The position numbers were made by a program, and so were the translations under genes. This document shows positions 1 through 6,736 of a DNA stretch of 10,333 nt, in pieces. The DNA is from Chitinophagales bacterium (lineage in GTDB: Bacteria; Bacteroidota; Bacteroidia; Chitinophagales; UBA2359). Below the pieces are notes generated by a model. The model ran no database searches and was not told the origin of the DNA. It was given only the letters and a program-made list of their open reading frames with translations. Each line of letters begins with the position of its first letter. Position 1 is the stretch's first letter. The stretch lies in the NCBI GenBank assembly GCA_020629335.1, contig JAHDDN010000174.1, positions 1 through 10,333 of the forward strand. The letters run 5' to 3'.

Positions 1-30
1 CTGAAATCTATTTTTAGACGTTTCATCAGT

Positions 31-55
31 GGACGTTGCGGTGCAACGTCCCTAC
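31..55 (-). repeat. REP-like palindrome with GTAG head, downstream of the ligase gene
   Basis: Bases 31-39 (GGACGTTGC) and 43-51 (GCAACGTCC) form a perfect 9-bp stem with a 3-base loop. Read on the minus strand, the tetranucleotide GTAG (52-55) lies directly 5' of the stem, which is the layout of REP elements moved by RAYT (IS200-like) transposases. It begins about 30 bases after the ligase stop codon. No T-run follows on the minus strand, so it is not a classical intrinsic terminator, although such a stem can still protect mRNA 3' ends. Assignment to the REP class is inference from shape; copy number in the genome is unknown. Confidence 0.6.
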
Positions 56-83
56 TATTATGACTGTATTTTCAAAGGCTTGT

Positions 84-1526
84 TTAATGTCTTAATAGCT
101 TTCCACTATCGGTCATGGGTAATTCTTCTACAAAGATAATTTTTTGTGGGATTTTATAAGTCGTTAGCTCTTGACGGCAGTAGGTAATGATGGATTCTGC
201 ATCTACTTCTTCCTCTCCTTTCAGTATCACTTCTGCTTGTACGACCTCTCCTAAAAAACGATGTTGATAGCCGCTTACTCTGCTGATTTTTATATTAGGA
301 TGTTCATTGAGAATGTGTTCTACTTCTTCAGGAAAAACTTTATTACCAGATACATTTATCATGCTTTTTTTTCGGCCTTCAATCTTGATTAGTCCATCTG
401 TTTGCTTAGTAGCTAAATCACCTGTCATAAACCAGCCTTCTTGCAATATTTCAGCACGAATAGTTGGTGGACTTAGATAACCATCAAACATCCCTGGCCC
501 TCTCATAGCTAAATGCCCCACTTCTCCCCTCGGTAAAACTTCAAAATTATCATTGAGAATTTCTACCTCATAAGCAGGGAGCACATGCCCCACTGCATCT
601 GGGTCTGACTTAGATTTTTCTAAATTAATGATGGGTAAGCCTACTTCTATGATACCATAAGCTTGGCTCACTTCTTTATTATATCGCTTAAAAAAAGCCT
701 CACACTGAGCAGCAGAGATAGCAGTAGAAGTAGAAATCACCATCCGCAAGCTATCCATATTACGGCCTGATTGGTCTCTGGCTAATAGGCGGATGTGCAT
801 AGGAGAAGCATAAAGCAATGTACCACCATGCTCATTACAAGCATCTAATATACTTTCAGCCGTGAAGTCATTACAAACGATAATAGTTGCTCCTTTACTT
901 AGATAAAGAATGATAGATACCACAAAGTGATAAGCCATTTTCAATACCCAAACGATTTTGTCATTAGAACCTATTTGGAGAATTTCATTGGCAGAGTTAA
1001 TGCGCTCTTGTATGGATTGGTGGGAAATGATGACTCCTTTGGATTTACCTGTAGTACCTGAAGTAAAGCGTATCAAAGCAGCACCCTCAATATGAGCGGC
1101 AAAGGCTTCACCCTGAAAACCTTGGTAAGCAGTCATTCTCCACCCCTCCCCTACCGATAAAAGTTCGAATTCCTTAGTATTTTCGGGGCCTGTTTGGTCA
1201 TCTATGATGAAATGTAAGCCTGATTGAGCCAATAAATTTTCTATTTCAGCCGCTTTTAATTGGTTGGAGATAGGCATAACCGTCGCTCCACAAGCCATAA
1301 CAGCATAGACCATTACTATAAAATAGCGGCTATTCTTTCCCATGACACCTACACCCATTCCTGCTTGTATGCCATTTGCTTGGAGCTGCTTAGTAGCATC
1401 TTTTATCGCCGCTTGTAATTGGGCATAGCTCATAGCACCTAGCTCATCTTGTATGGCAATGTGATTGGGATGATTTTGGGCAATGTTTTTTAGTAGAAGG
1501 TCGATAGTCGATAGTTGATGGTCCAT
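84..1526 (-). CDS. Adenylate-forming acyl/aryl-CoA (or ACP) ligase, AMP-ligase of a polyene cluster
   Basis: A cytoplasmic ANL-superfamily enzyme that would activate a carboxylic acid as its acyl-AMP and pass it to CoA or an ACP phosphopantetheine. Visible motifs, numbered from the ATG at 1526 (480 aa): P-loop FTSGTTGKSKG at about 154-164; A5-like QAYGIIEVG at 288-296 (Ile replaces the usual Thr of YGxTE); GWFMTGDLA with the ribose-binding Asp at 364-372; the hinge IEGRKKSMINVSGNKVFP from 382; and LPMTDSGK with the catalytic Lys at 476, four residues before the stop. A TTG at 1586 would add 20 residues, but these do not look like part of the family and the ATG fits the usual N-terminus. In aryl-polyene clusters the equivalent ligase loads an aromatic starter; the substrate here is not readable. 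It is separated from the upstream operon genes by 156 bases with two hairpins, so it may be expressed separately. Family certain, substrate inferred. Confidence 0.93.
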   Translation of the reverse strand: MDHQLSTIDLLLKNIAQNHPNHIAIQDELGAMSYAQLQAAIKDATKQLQANGIQAGMGVGVMGKNSRYFIVMVYAVMACGATVMPISNQLKAAEIENLLAQSGLHFIIDDQTGPENTKEFELLSVGEGWRMTAYQGFQGEAFAAHIEGAALIRFTSGTTGKSKGVIISHQSIQERINSANEILQIGSNDKIVWVLKMAYHFVVSIILYLSKGATIIVCNDFTAESILDACNEHGGTLLYASPMHIRLLARDQSGRNMDSLRMVISTSTAISAAQCEAFFKRYNKEVSQAYGIIEVGLPIINLEKSKSDPDAVGHVLPAYEVEILNDNFEVLPRGEVGHLAMRGPGMFDGYLSPPTIRAEILQEGWFMTGDLATKQTDGLIKIEGRKKSMINVSGNKVFPEEVEHILNEHPNIKISRVSGYQHRFLGEVVQAEVILKGEEEVDAESIITYCRQELTTYKIPQKIIFVEELPMTDSGKLLRH

Positions 1527-1602
1527 AGCTTGGTTTGTTAGACCGTAAATATAAGGGAATTTAAGTTTATTGCTCCAAATTAACAATGAACGATGAATAA
1601 TT

Positions 1603-1628
1603 GTAGGGGCAAACCTATGTGTTCGCCC
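1603..1628 (+). repeat. REP-like hairpin with GTAG head, upstream of the ligase gene
   Basis: GTAG (1603-1606) is followed directly by GGGCAAAC (1607-1614), a 6-base loop, and GTTCGCCC (1621-1628). The arms pair over eight positions with one A-C mismatch. The GTAGGGGC...TTCGCCC pattern is a type often seen scattered between genes in Bacteroidota and cyanobacteria (from memory). The GTAG head is on the plus strand, opposite to the element at 31-55, so the two flank the ligase gene in inverted orientation, though their stems differ in sequence. Confidence 0.55.
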
Positions 1629-1653
1629 TTCTCGATGATAAGTAATAACTCAA

Positions 1654-1680
1654 TTATCACAAGCGAGACGCTTGCGATAG
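1654..1680 (-). terminator. Stem-loop just after the FAD oxidoreductase stop; intergenic palindrome or weak terminator
   Basis: CAAGCG (1660-1665) and CGCTTG (1669-1674) form a perfect 6-bp stem with a 3-base loop. Four or more further pairs (TATC with GATA) form outside a single mismatch. On the minus strand it starts a few bases after the TAA of the FAD oxidoreductase and is followed by an AT-rich stretch rather than a clean U-tract. It could attenuate read-through into the ligase gene or stabilise the upstream message. The motif resembles common intergenic palindromes, so a terminator role is only a possibility. Confidence 0.4.
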
Positions 1681-1682
1681 AA

Positions 1683-2894
1683 TTAATCCATCAATGAACG
1701 AACCGCCAAAATCCCCGCTGCTTCCCCCGTCTGCAAGCAAGTACCAATCACTCTTGCACTGGCAATGGCCTTTTCTTCAGCAGAAATATGTCTACCTGCA
1801 AAATATAAATTTTGGAGTTGATTAGAAATTAGACAGCCTTGAGGAATATCATAATAATTGTCTTTTTCGAAATAGCTCATGGAGGGAGAACGATCTAAGG
1901 CCCAATGCTCAATGGGCCAAGATCCTTTGGCTACACTATTCTTAAATTTGCGGCATTGAAGGACGTCAGACTCTTTTAGGATGTACTGGCCGATATGCCT
2001 TTTGCCTGTACGGATGCCTACTTCTGGGGCAATCATGCCTATTTGAGCATTTTTGAAATAGGGTAAATTAGCTTTTAAATAACTAATTAATTTGTGGATA
2101 ATTTCTCTTGCTTTTAATTGAATGGGGGTGATTTTATTGAGACGATTATCTACGGCTATTGGGATGCCTAATTTTAGATTGACTTGCTGATTTTGAAGGC
2201 TGCCTGGCACAATGGAAAGTCGTGTCCATTCTTTAGCTAAGTGATTTTCCATGAAGGCTTTTTGTAAAACTCTCATTAGGGACATACTTAAAGTTCGCTC
2301 TTCTACATTTGCTACGTTTGTCAAGGAAAAAACTTGTGCGGATGATTGATATATTTCTTCTTGCAGACAATTAGTATTCGTCCATTCGGCTATCAGTGCT
2401 TCTCCGCTACAATCTACAACGGCTTTTGGAAAGAAAGAAACACTTTCATTATAAACGAGCACGTCTATTTTATTGATTTTGTCATTTTCTATCGTTGCAT
2501 TATGCACAGTGCTTTGTAAGTAAAGATTGATATTTTTTTCTGCTTGAATGAGTTCATCACAAAGATGTTGGAAAGCAAATTGTTGGTAGGACAAAAAGTG
2601 CAATCCCTCTTTATAGTGGATTGGCTGAGTTTTAGATCGTTCCATTAATTGCTCGGCAAAATATTTTGGAAAGCCTTCTACTACATATTGCGCTTGAGGC
2701 TTGTCGCTTCTATAATAAAGTCCACAAATAGTTGCTACATAAGCTGCAGTCGCTTTTCCTCCTAAGAAGGCATTCCGTTCTAATAAGGCAACCTTTGCTC
2801 CTTGTTTAGCAGCACTAATAGCAGCAGACACCCCTGCCGCACCGCCTCCTAAGACGAGCACGTCTATTGGTATTTCTTGCTTATTGTAAGACAT
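1683..2894 (-). CDS. FAD-dependent oxidoreductase (FAD_oxidored-like)
   Basis: A flavoprotein of about 403 aa with an N-terminal Rossmann fold. From the ATG at 2894, the dinucleotide-binding GGGAAG is at residues 16-21, the acidic ribose-binding residue is in LLER (Glu39), and a GG follows in FLGGKAT. The C-terminal segment (about 362-403) contains NLYFAGRHIS and ARVIGTCLQTGEAAG, the second FAD-contact region typical of PF12831-type oxidoreductases. No signal peptide or membrane segment is seen, so it is probably cytoplasmic. A TTG at 2915 is in frame but adds only seven residues; the ATG at 2894 is preferred and overlaps the acyltransferase stop by 14 bases, indicating translational coupling. 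In this cluster it could desaturate, hydroxylate or otherwise oxidise the polyene or its aromatic head. I see no clear halogenase signature. Family call is firm; substrate unknown. Confidence 0.88.
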   Translation of the reverse strand: MSYNKQEIPIDVLVLGGGAAGVSAAISAAKQGAKVALLERNAFLGGKATAAYVATICGLYYRSDKPQAQYVVEGFPKYFAEQLMERSKTQPIHYKEGLHFLSYQQFAFQHLCDELIQAEKNINLYLQSTVHNATIENDKINKIDVLVYNESVSFFPKAVVDCSGEALIAEWTNTNCLQEEIYQSSAQVFSLTNVANVEERTLSMSLMRVLQKAFMENHLAKEWTRLSIVPGSLQNQQVNLKLGIPIAVDNRLNKITPIQLKAREIIHKLISYLKANLPYFKNAQIGMIAPEVGIRTGKRHIGQYILKESDVLQCRKFKNSVAKGSWPIEHWALDRSPSMSYFEKDNYYDIPQGCLISNQLQNLYFAGRHISAEEKAIASARVIGTCLQTGEAAGILAVRSLMD

Positions 2895-4167
2895 CTTTTT
2901 TGAGACATTCTTCAAAAAGAGCTATATCTGAATCAGTAGCAGATGCATCTGTATGAGCAATCACCACTTTTAATTTTTCTTGATAATTCATAAAGACCAC
3001 CGTAAAACCTGGATAGGGTGCATTAGGTGGATAATGTGTCGCATCTAAAATTGGAGCACCTAAAAACTGATCAAATCCTGCTAAGGAATTCCCAGTATCA
3101 GAAAAGAAAAAACTGGCGAAAGCTCCCTTGGTCGGGGACTTAGACAAATGGCTATAAATAGGCATCGGCATCCGTCTAAAAAGCTCCATCATGACATTAT
3201 AGTTTTGAGGCATTCGCTGACGCATCTGACCAATCATTTGGTCAGATATATCTTTGACAGTAGTTTCTATATCAACTAACTTATCTGGAAAAAGTCGATA
3301 GAAAAGATAAGAAACATGATTGCCTACTAAAGGGCCATTTGCTCCTTTTAAGCGACGATCTTGTGGCACTGGAATCCATATAGACTCATTCGTCCTTCCT
3401 TTAGACTTTAGCAGCTCATTAAACGCCCTCGTTGACGCAGCCATCAAAAAGGGGCTTCTACCAAAACGAGCCAACTTTTTACTATTGACTTCTATCTGTG
3501 TACTTTCTTCTTCTGTGAATCTTATCGTACTATATCTTGCTTTAGATTTTTGTTTTCCATCTAAGAGCAAGGCGATATTATCTGTTTGATTTTCGTGTAA
3601 AAAATCTTTGACATCCCTCGCTTTATTGAGTTGTTCTACTACTTTCTCTTCACTAGGTTTGGGTTTAGCTAATGGCTGTATGCTATCTAATGCTAAATCT
3701 TGCCCAAGAGAACGCATGAGTAATTCTGCTCCTCTGGAATCCATCAAGGCATGATGAAATGAAAAAATCAACTTTGCACTTCCATCCTTTTTACTAAGTA
3801 AATCTAATTGTATTAATGGCCCCTTTCCGACCTTCATATCTTTCAACAAAATATCATCAGGCAAATCGATATCAGATAAAGGAGTGGTTTCTTCCAGTAC
3901 TCGTATAAAGGAGGAATTGGATTTTCTCGATTGCTTCCACTTGGGAATTTGGAAAGGAAATTTAGAGGCTAAATTGGCTTGAGAAAGCCAAACAAAAAAG
4001 GGATTATTTTTAATTGAATTTTCTAACAAATCAACATTGGGTACTTTTTCTAAGTCCAAACTAAATCGGCCTATATTACCCACTTTACTTGATTGTCGGA
4101 TATGCCGATCTATTACCAATTGAAAATAGTCAGACCCGTTTAATTGAATTTTTTCTGCTAATCGCAT
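2881..4167 (-). CDS. Free-standing condensation-domain-like acyltransferase (HHxxxD)
   Basis: A 428-aa protein with one clear catalytic signature, HHALMD at residues 138-143. This is the HHxxxD motif of the CoA/carnitine-acyltransferase-like fold shared by NRPS condensation domains, polyketide-associated acyltransferases and wax ester/diacylglycerol synthases. Its N-terminal half (about 1-175) carries the motif and the C-terminal half (about 190-428) matches the size of the second lobe. There is no adenylation or carrier domain and no membrane segment. The ATG directly follows the TAA of the ACP gene (TAAATG, no spacer), suggesting co-translation with the carrier that probably supplies its acyl donor. 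The likely job is transfer of the finished acyl chain from ACP to a hydroxyl or amino group, giving an ester or amide. The usual Gly after the motif Asp is replaced by Ser-Arg-Gly. Fold and motif are seen; acceptor and product are inferred. Confidence 0.8.
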   Translation of the reverse strand: MRLAEKIQLNGSDYFQLVIDRHIRQSSKVGNIGRFSLDLEKVPNVDLLENSIKNNPFFVWLSQANLASKFPFQIPKWKQSRKSNSSFIRVLEETTPLSDIDLPDDILLKDMKVGKGPLIQLDLLSKKDGSAKLIFSFHHALMDSRGAELLMRSLGQDLALDSIQPLAKPKPSEEKVVEQLNKARDVKDFLHENQTDNIALLLDGKQKSKARYSTIRFTEEESTQIEVNSKKLARFGRSPFLMAASTRAFNELLKSKGRTNESIWIPVPQDRRLKGANGPLVGNHVSYLFYRLFPDKLVDIETTVKDISDQMIGQMRQRMPQNYNVMMELFRRMPMPIYSHLSKSPTKGAFASFFFSDTGNSLAGFDQFLGAPILDATHYPPNAPYPGFTVVFMNYQEKLKVVIAHTDASATDSDIALFEECLKKDVLQ

Positions 4168-4416
4168 TTATTTACCTAATAGGTTTTTAGTACAATTGGC
4201 TAAGGCACTGACAGAGCTTATATTTTCTTTCGTCAACATATCATCAGGTATAACCACCCCAAATTTTCGTTCGATAAATAATACAATTTCAATAGTAGCA
4301 AAAGAATCTAAGCCTAAGTCTGTCAGGCTACTTTCATTCTCAACGACTACTTCTGCTGCTACTAAGTTAGCACTTACAAACTTGCACAGCTCTTCACATA
4401 TATGATTGAGTTCCAT
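4168..4416 (-). CDS. Acyl carrier protein
   Basis: A complete 82-aa carrier protein. The attachment site is LGLDSFATIEI with Ser38 as the predicted 4'-phosphopantetheine serine. The following IERKFGVVIPDD is the usual helix II / loop region of ACPs. Phe after the Ser is a variation on the common DSL/DSI. It ends directly before the ATG of the condensation-like acyltransferase, which makes that enzyme its probable partner. It is distinct in sequence from the second, incomplete ACP at the right edge, so the cluster carries at least two carriers, perhaps one for extension and one for loading or transfer. Confidence 0.93.
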   Translation of the reverse strand: MELNHICEELCKFVSANLVAAEVVVENESSLTDLGLDSFATIEIVLFIERKFGVVIPDDMLTKENISSVSALANCTKNLLGK

Positions 4417-4427
4417 TCTTATTTAAT

Positions 4428-4448
4428 ATTGGGTAATGGGTATTGAGT
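4428..4448. repeat. Three tandem 7-base units in the glycosyltransferase-ACP spacer
   Basis: ATTGGGT, AATGGGT and ATTGAGT follow each other without gaps in the 51-base spacer between the ACP start and the glycosyltransferase stop. Units differ from the first by one base each. Short degenerate tandem runs of this kind are common between Bacteroidota genes; no function is evident. Because it lies inside a co-directional gene block, it could alter spacing or translation of the ACP, but nothing shows this directly. Confidence 0.5.
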
Positions 4449-4467
4449 ATTTCCTAAAACTCTACTC

Positions 4468-5670
4468 CTAAATAATTTCTTTTTTTTCTGTATATTTTTT
4501 TCTAAAAACCAACAGAAGTAAATAAGTAATAAAGCCTATTACAAGCGCTAATAAGAAACCTAAAATAAAGCTACCTAATACATATTGTAGCATATGATCT
4601 TTTAGCAATTCTAAACTAAATTCTTTATCAAATGCCAATATATTAGTTTCTTGATTAAGCGCCAAGCCCCCCAAATAATAACTTGAATATAATATCAATG
4701 GTATCATAGGTGGAATGCTGATATGCCCCGCAATTAGGGCAATCGCTTTATTCATTTTTAGCAAAGCAGCAAAGAAAATGATGAGTATAATTTGGTAGCC
4801 CCATAAAGGACAAACCCCTAAGAACAAACCTAACATCACTGATAGCGTGATTTTCGTGTTTGATTCATCACTACTTAGGATGTACTCATCAAAGAATTCC
4901 TTGAAGCTTTTTTTTTTTAGACTTTTAAAAAACTTTTTAGGACGCACATATAAAAAACTGGCGAACACAAAAAAAGTATTCAATACAACTATACGCATAA
5001 AGTCAGTAATCAATCTAAAGTGAGTAATTCTTTCTCCTTTAGGCGGATAATACACATCTATCAATATAGGCACAATTGGAATATCTCTCCAAGCGGCTCT
5101 CACCAAAACCTCCATTTCCAATTCATACTTAGTCGTATAATATTTTAAATCTTTCAGTGCAGCTATAGGATATAGACGATAGCCCGATTGCGTATCTGGT
5201 ATTTTATTTCCCGTAATTACTCGATACCAAAAATTGGAAAAACGATGTCCAAAATTACTAGTACCTGGCACATTATCTAAGTTCATATTTCGAGAACCTA
5301 CAATTAAAGCGGTTGGCTCTTTTTCTAATGCGTCGAAAAATATTGGAATATCTTTAGCTAAATGCTGCCCATCCGAATCTAAGGTAATCGCTCTTTCATA
5401 ACCCGCTTCCACTGCTGCTTTAAAGGCTGTTCTCAAAGCAACTCCTTTACCTGAATTTTGCTCATGAGTCAATACCTGAATATTCGGTATACTCGCCAAG
5501 ATATCAGCCGTCTGATCAGTAGAACCATCATTGACCACTATTACATCACTAGTGTAAGCTTGCACTGACTCGATCACTTTTTTCAAAGTCGTGTCATTAT
5601 TGTAAGTAGGAATGATAATACAACATTTCCACTCACGAAATATAGTATGATATTGTTGGTTTGAGTTCAT
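4468..5670 (-). CDS. Family 2 glycosyltransferase fused to a DUF2062-like membrane domain
   Basis: A 400-aa protein. Residues about 15-215 form a GT-A glycosyltransferase 2 domain of the dolichyl-phosphate-mannose-synthase-like group: IIIPTYNN near 18-25, VVNDGSTD at 45-52, the metal-binding DSD at 98-100 and QSGYR at 161-165. A hydrophobic segment at about 225-242 leads into a Lys-rich linker (245-258). A DUF2062-like module follows, with helices at about 276-305, 308-335 and 362-390. It would sit in the inner membrane with its catalytic domain in the cytoplasm and use a nucleotide sugar. GT2/DUF2062 proteins recur in aryl-polyene/flexirubin-type clusters. A paired NodB deacetylase upstream suggests that the sugar is modified afterwards. 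The linker is encoded by a run of 11 A residues (4908-4918). The sugar and acceptor cannot be read from sequence. Confidence 0.88.
   Translation of the reverse strand: MNSNQQYHTIFREWKCCIIIPTYNNDTTLKKVIESVQAYTSDVIVVNDGSTDQTADILASIPNIQVLTHEQNSGKGVALRTAFKAAVEAGYERAITLDSDGQHLAKDIPIFFDALEKEPTALIVGSRNMNLDNVPGTSNFGHRFSNFWYRVITGNKIPDTQSGYRLYPIAALKDLKYYTTKYELEMEVLVRAAWRDIPIVPILIDVYYPPKGERITHFRLITDFMRIVVLNTFFVFASFLYVRPKKFFKSLKKKSFKEFFDEYILSSDESNTKITLSVMLGLFLGVCPLWGYQIILIIFFAALLKMNKAIALIAGHISIPPMIPLILYSSYYLGGLALNQETNILAFDKEFSLELLKDHMLQYVLGSFILGFLLALVIGFITYLLLLVFRKKYTEKKEII
4908..4918. repeat. 11-base homopolymer (A11 in coding sense) inside the glycosyltransferase gene
   Basis: The plus strand has 11 consecutive T, read as CTA AAA AAA AAA AGC on the coding strand (Leu-Lys-Lys-Lys-Ser, residues 251-255). 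It lies in the linker between the glycosyltransferase and DUF2062-like parts. Gain of one A brings a TGA and loss of one A brings a TAA within about 15 codons. Slippage in either direction would therefore make a protein that ends before the membrane module. Confidence 0.85.
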
Positions 5671-5709
5671 TAGCTATGAATAAAGCCTAATAATACGAAA
5701 AATATGTAA

Positions 5710-6078
5710 TTAAATACTCATTGTTGCTCTGAATTTAAAGAAGGTATGTTCCTCATTAAAAAGTTGGCTATCTATCTTTAAATGTTCAGTCGTTTTTTCT
5801 TTGATCTTTATTTTTAATTGAAGGGCTGAAACTTCCTCTGGATTCAGTGCTACTAAGAACTTGATATTAGACGCCTGTGAGATTTGATAAGCCTCTTCAT
5901 AAGTTTGATTAATCGTATCCTTCACCATCTTAATCATACAAACACCTGGCAAAACAGGCATATTCGGAAAATGTCCCTTAAAAATAGGATGTTGCTTATC
6001 CAAGCTAATCTCCGCTTGGATCTCAGTTGGTGTATTTTGCTCTATTTGAGTAATTTTATAGCAATTATTATTGATCAT
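5710..6078 (-). CDS. Hot-dog 3-hydroxyacyl-ACP dehydratase-like protein (FabZ/FabA type)
   Basis: A 122-aa single hot-dog protein, slightly shorter than typical FabZ. The core HPIFKGHFPNMPVLPGV spans residues 30-46, with His36 at the catalytic histidine position of GHFP. In FabZ the second catalytic acid (Glu) lies six residues after the Pro of PGV; here that position is Lys50. It may therefore use another acid, act with a partner, or hydrate/dehydrate poorly. It would act on ACP-bound 3-hydroxyacyl chains to create the trans double bonds of a polyene. Its ATG lies inside the end of the lipoprotein gene (11-base overlap), and a 39-base spacer separates it from the glycosyltransferase. The fold is clear; the activity is likely but not certain because of the replaced residue. 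Confidence 0.83.
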   Translation of the reverse strand: MINNNCYKITQIEQNTPTEIQAEISLDKQHPIFKGHFPNMPVLPGVCMIKMVKDTINQTYEEAYQISQASNIKFLVALNPEEVSALQLKIKIKEKTTEHLKIDSQLFNEEHTFFKFRATMSI

Positions 6079-6736
6079 TTTCCAATGGTTTTATTTTCAA
6101 CAACTTCAGTCGCAAGCTTAGACTTAGGCTTGGATGTTCCAAACTTATTAATCGAGGGAAACTATCTTGATACTCCTCAAAACGAATGATATTTTTCTCG
6201 CTAATACTATTGGCCTTGACTATTTTTTGCAATTGATGATTCGTTGATTCATAATGGTAAAACAAAGGTTTCTTATCCCATTTAAAGCAATAAACGCTGT
6301 CTTCATTCAGCTCATTGATATAAACTTTCGTTTGCTTGACTCCACGAATACTTTCTAGTAAGAGCGTCATATTACTTTCCAACCACTTAAGAATCACTTT
6401 TCGATTCAACTGTTCTATACAATCATTGAGCTGAAAATCACCATTCGTCCATTCAAAATCAATGATTTTAGGGCCTGCCTTGGCTGTAAATGCTACTCTA
6501 AAATGCTGTTCAGCAATGGGCTTTACGATCATTAATCCACTAAATGCACGCTTTCCAAAACTCATTTCAGCATTGAATAAATAGCTTTTCACATCCGTTG
6601 TAAAAGGAGAAAGGAAAGCAGTACGACTCTTAGCCTCCTCTCCTAAACGGCTAATGCCCTTGTAAGGAGATGAGCAAGCCAATAAACTTAAGCATACTAA
6701 TATTGGAAGTAAATACTTTTTCTTCATCTTACCCAT
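6068..6736 (-). CDS. Outer-membrane/periplasmic lipoprotein, possibly LolA/LolB-like
   Basis: A 222-aa protein starting MGKMKKKYLLPILVCLSLLAC: a positively charged N-terminus, a hydrophobic core and a lipobox LLAC with Cys21 as the lipidation site. The mature part (about 22-222) is rich in alternating beta-strand-like segments and lacks membrane helices, which fits a LolA/LolB-like half-barrel. I do not recognise the family from strong motifs. LolA-like proteins are regular members of aryl-polyene clusters, where they are thought to help carry the lipid product to the outer membrane. No Asp/Glu-rich lipoprotein surface-export signal follows the Cys, so it probably faces the periplasm. Met1 at 6736 overlaps the deacetylase stop by 8 bases; Met4 (6727) begins one base after that stop and is an equally good start. 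Lipoprotein nature is well supported; the carrier role is inferred. Confidence 0.75.
   Translation of the reverse strand: MGKMKKKYLLPILVCLSLLACSSPYKGISRLGEEAKSRTAFLSPFTTDVKSYLFNAEMSFGKRAFSGLMIVKPIAEQHFRVAFTAKAGPKIIDFEWTNGDFQLNDCIEQLNRKVILKWLESNMTLLLESIRGVKQTKVYINELNEDSVYCFKWDKKPLFYHYESTNHQLQKIVKANSISEKNIIRFEEYQDSFPRLISLEHPSLSLSLRLKLLKIKPLENDQ

Noticed and set aside
31..55. Intrinsic terminator for the ligase transcript
   Set aside because: The stem is strong, but no T-run follows on the minus strand; a REP-like element fits better.
1527..1586. TTG start giving the ligase 20 extra residues
   Set aside because: The ATG at 1526 gives the usual family N-terminus; the extension overlaps AT-rich spacer-like sequence and begins with a rare start codon.
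3320..3589. Plus-strand open frame of 89 codons
   Set aside because: Lies wholly inside the acyltransferase gene on the other strand and has no recognisable features.
4196..4405. Plus-strand open frame of 69 codons
   Set aside because: Antisense to the complete ACP gene.
5884..6189. Plus-strand open frame of 101 codons
   Set aside because: Antisense to the dehydratase and the lipoprotein end, both well supported.
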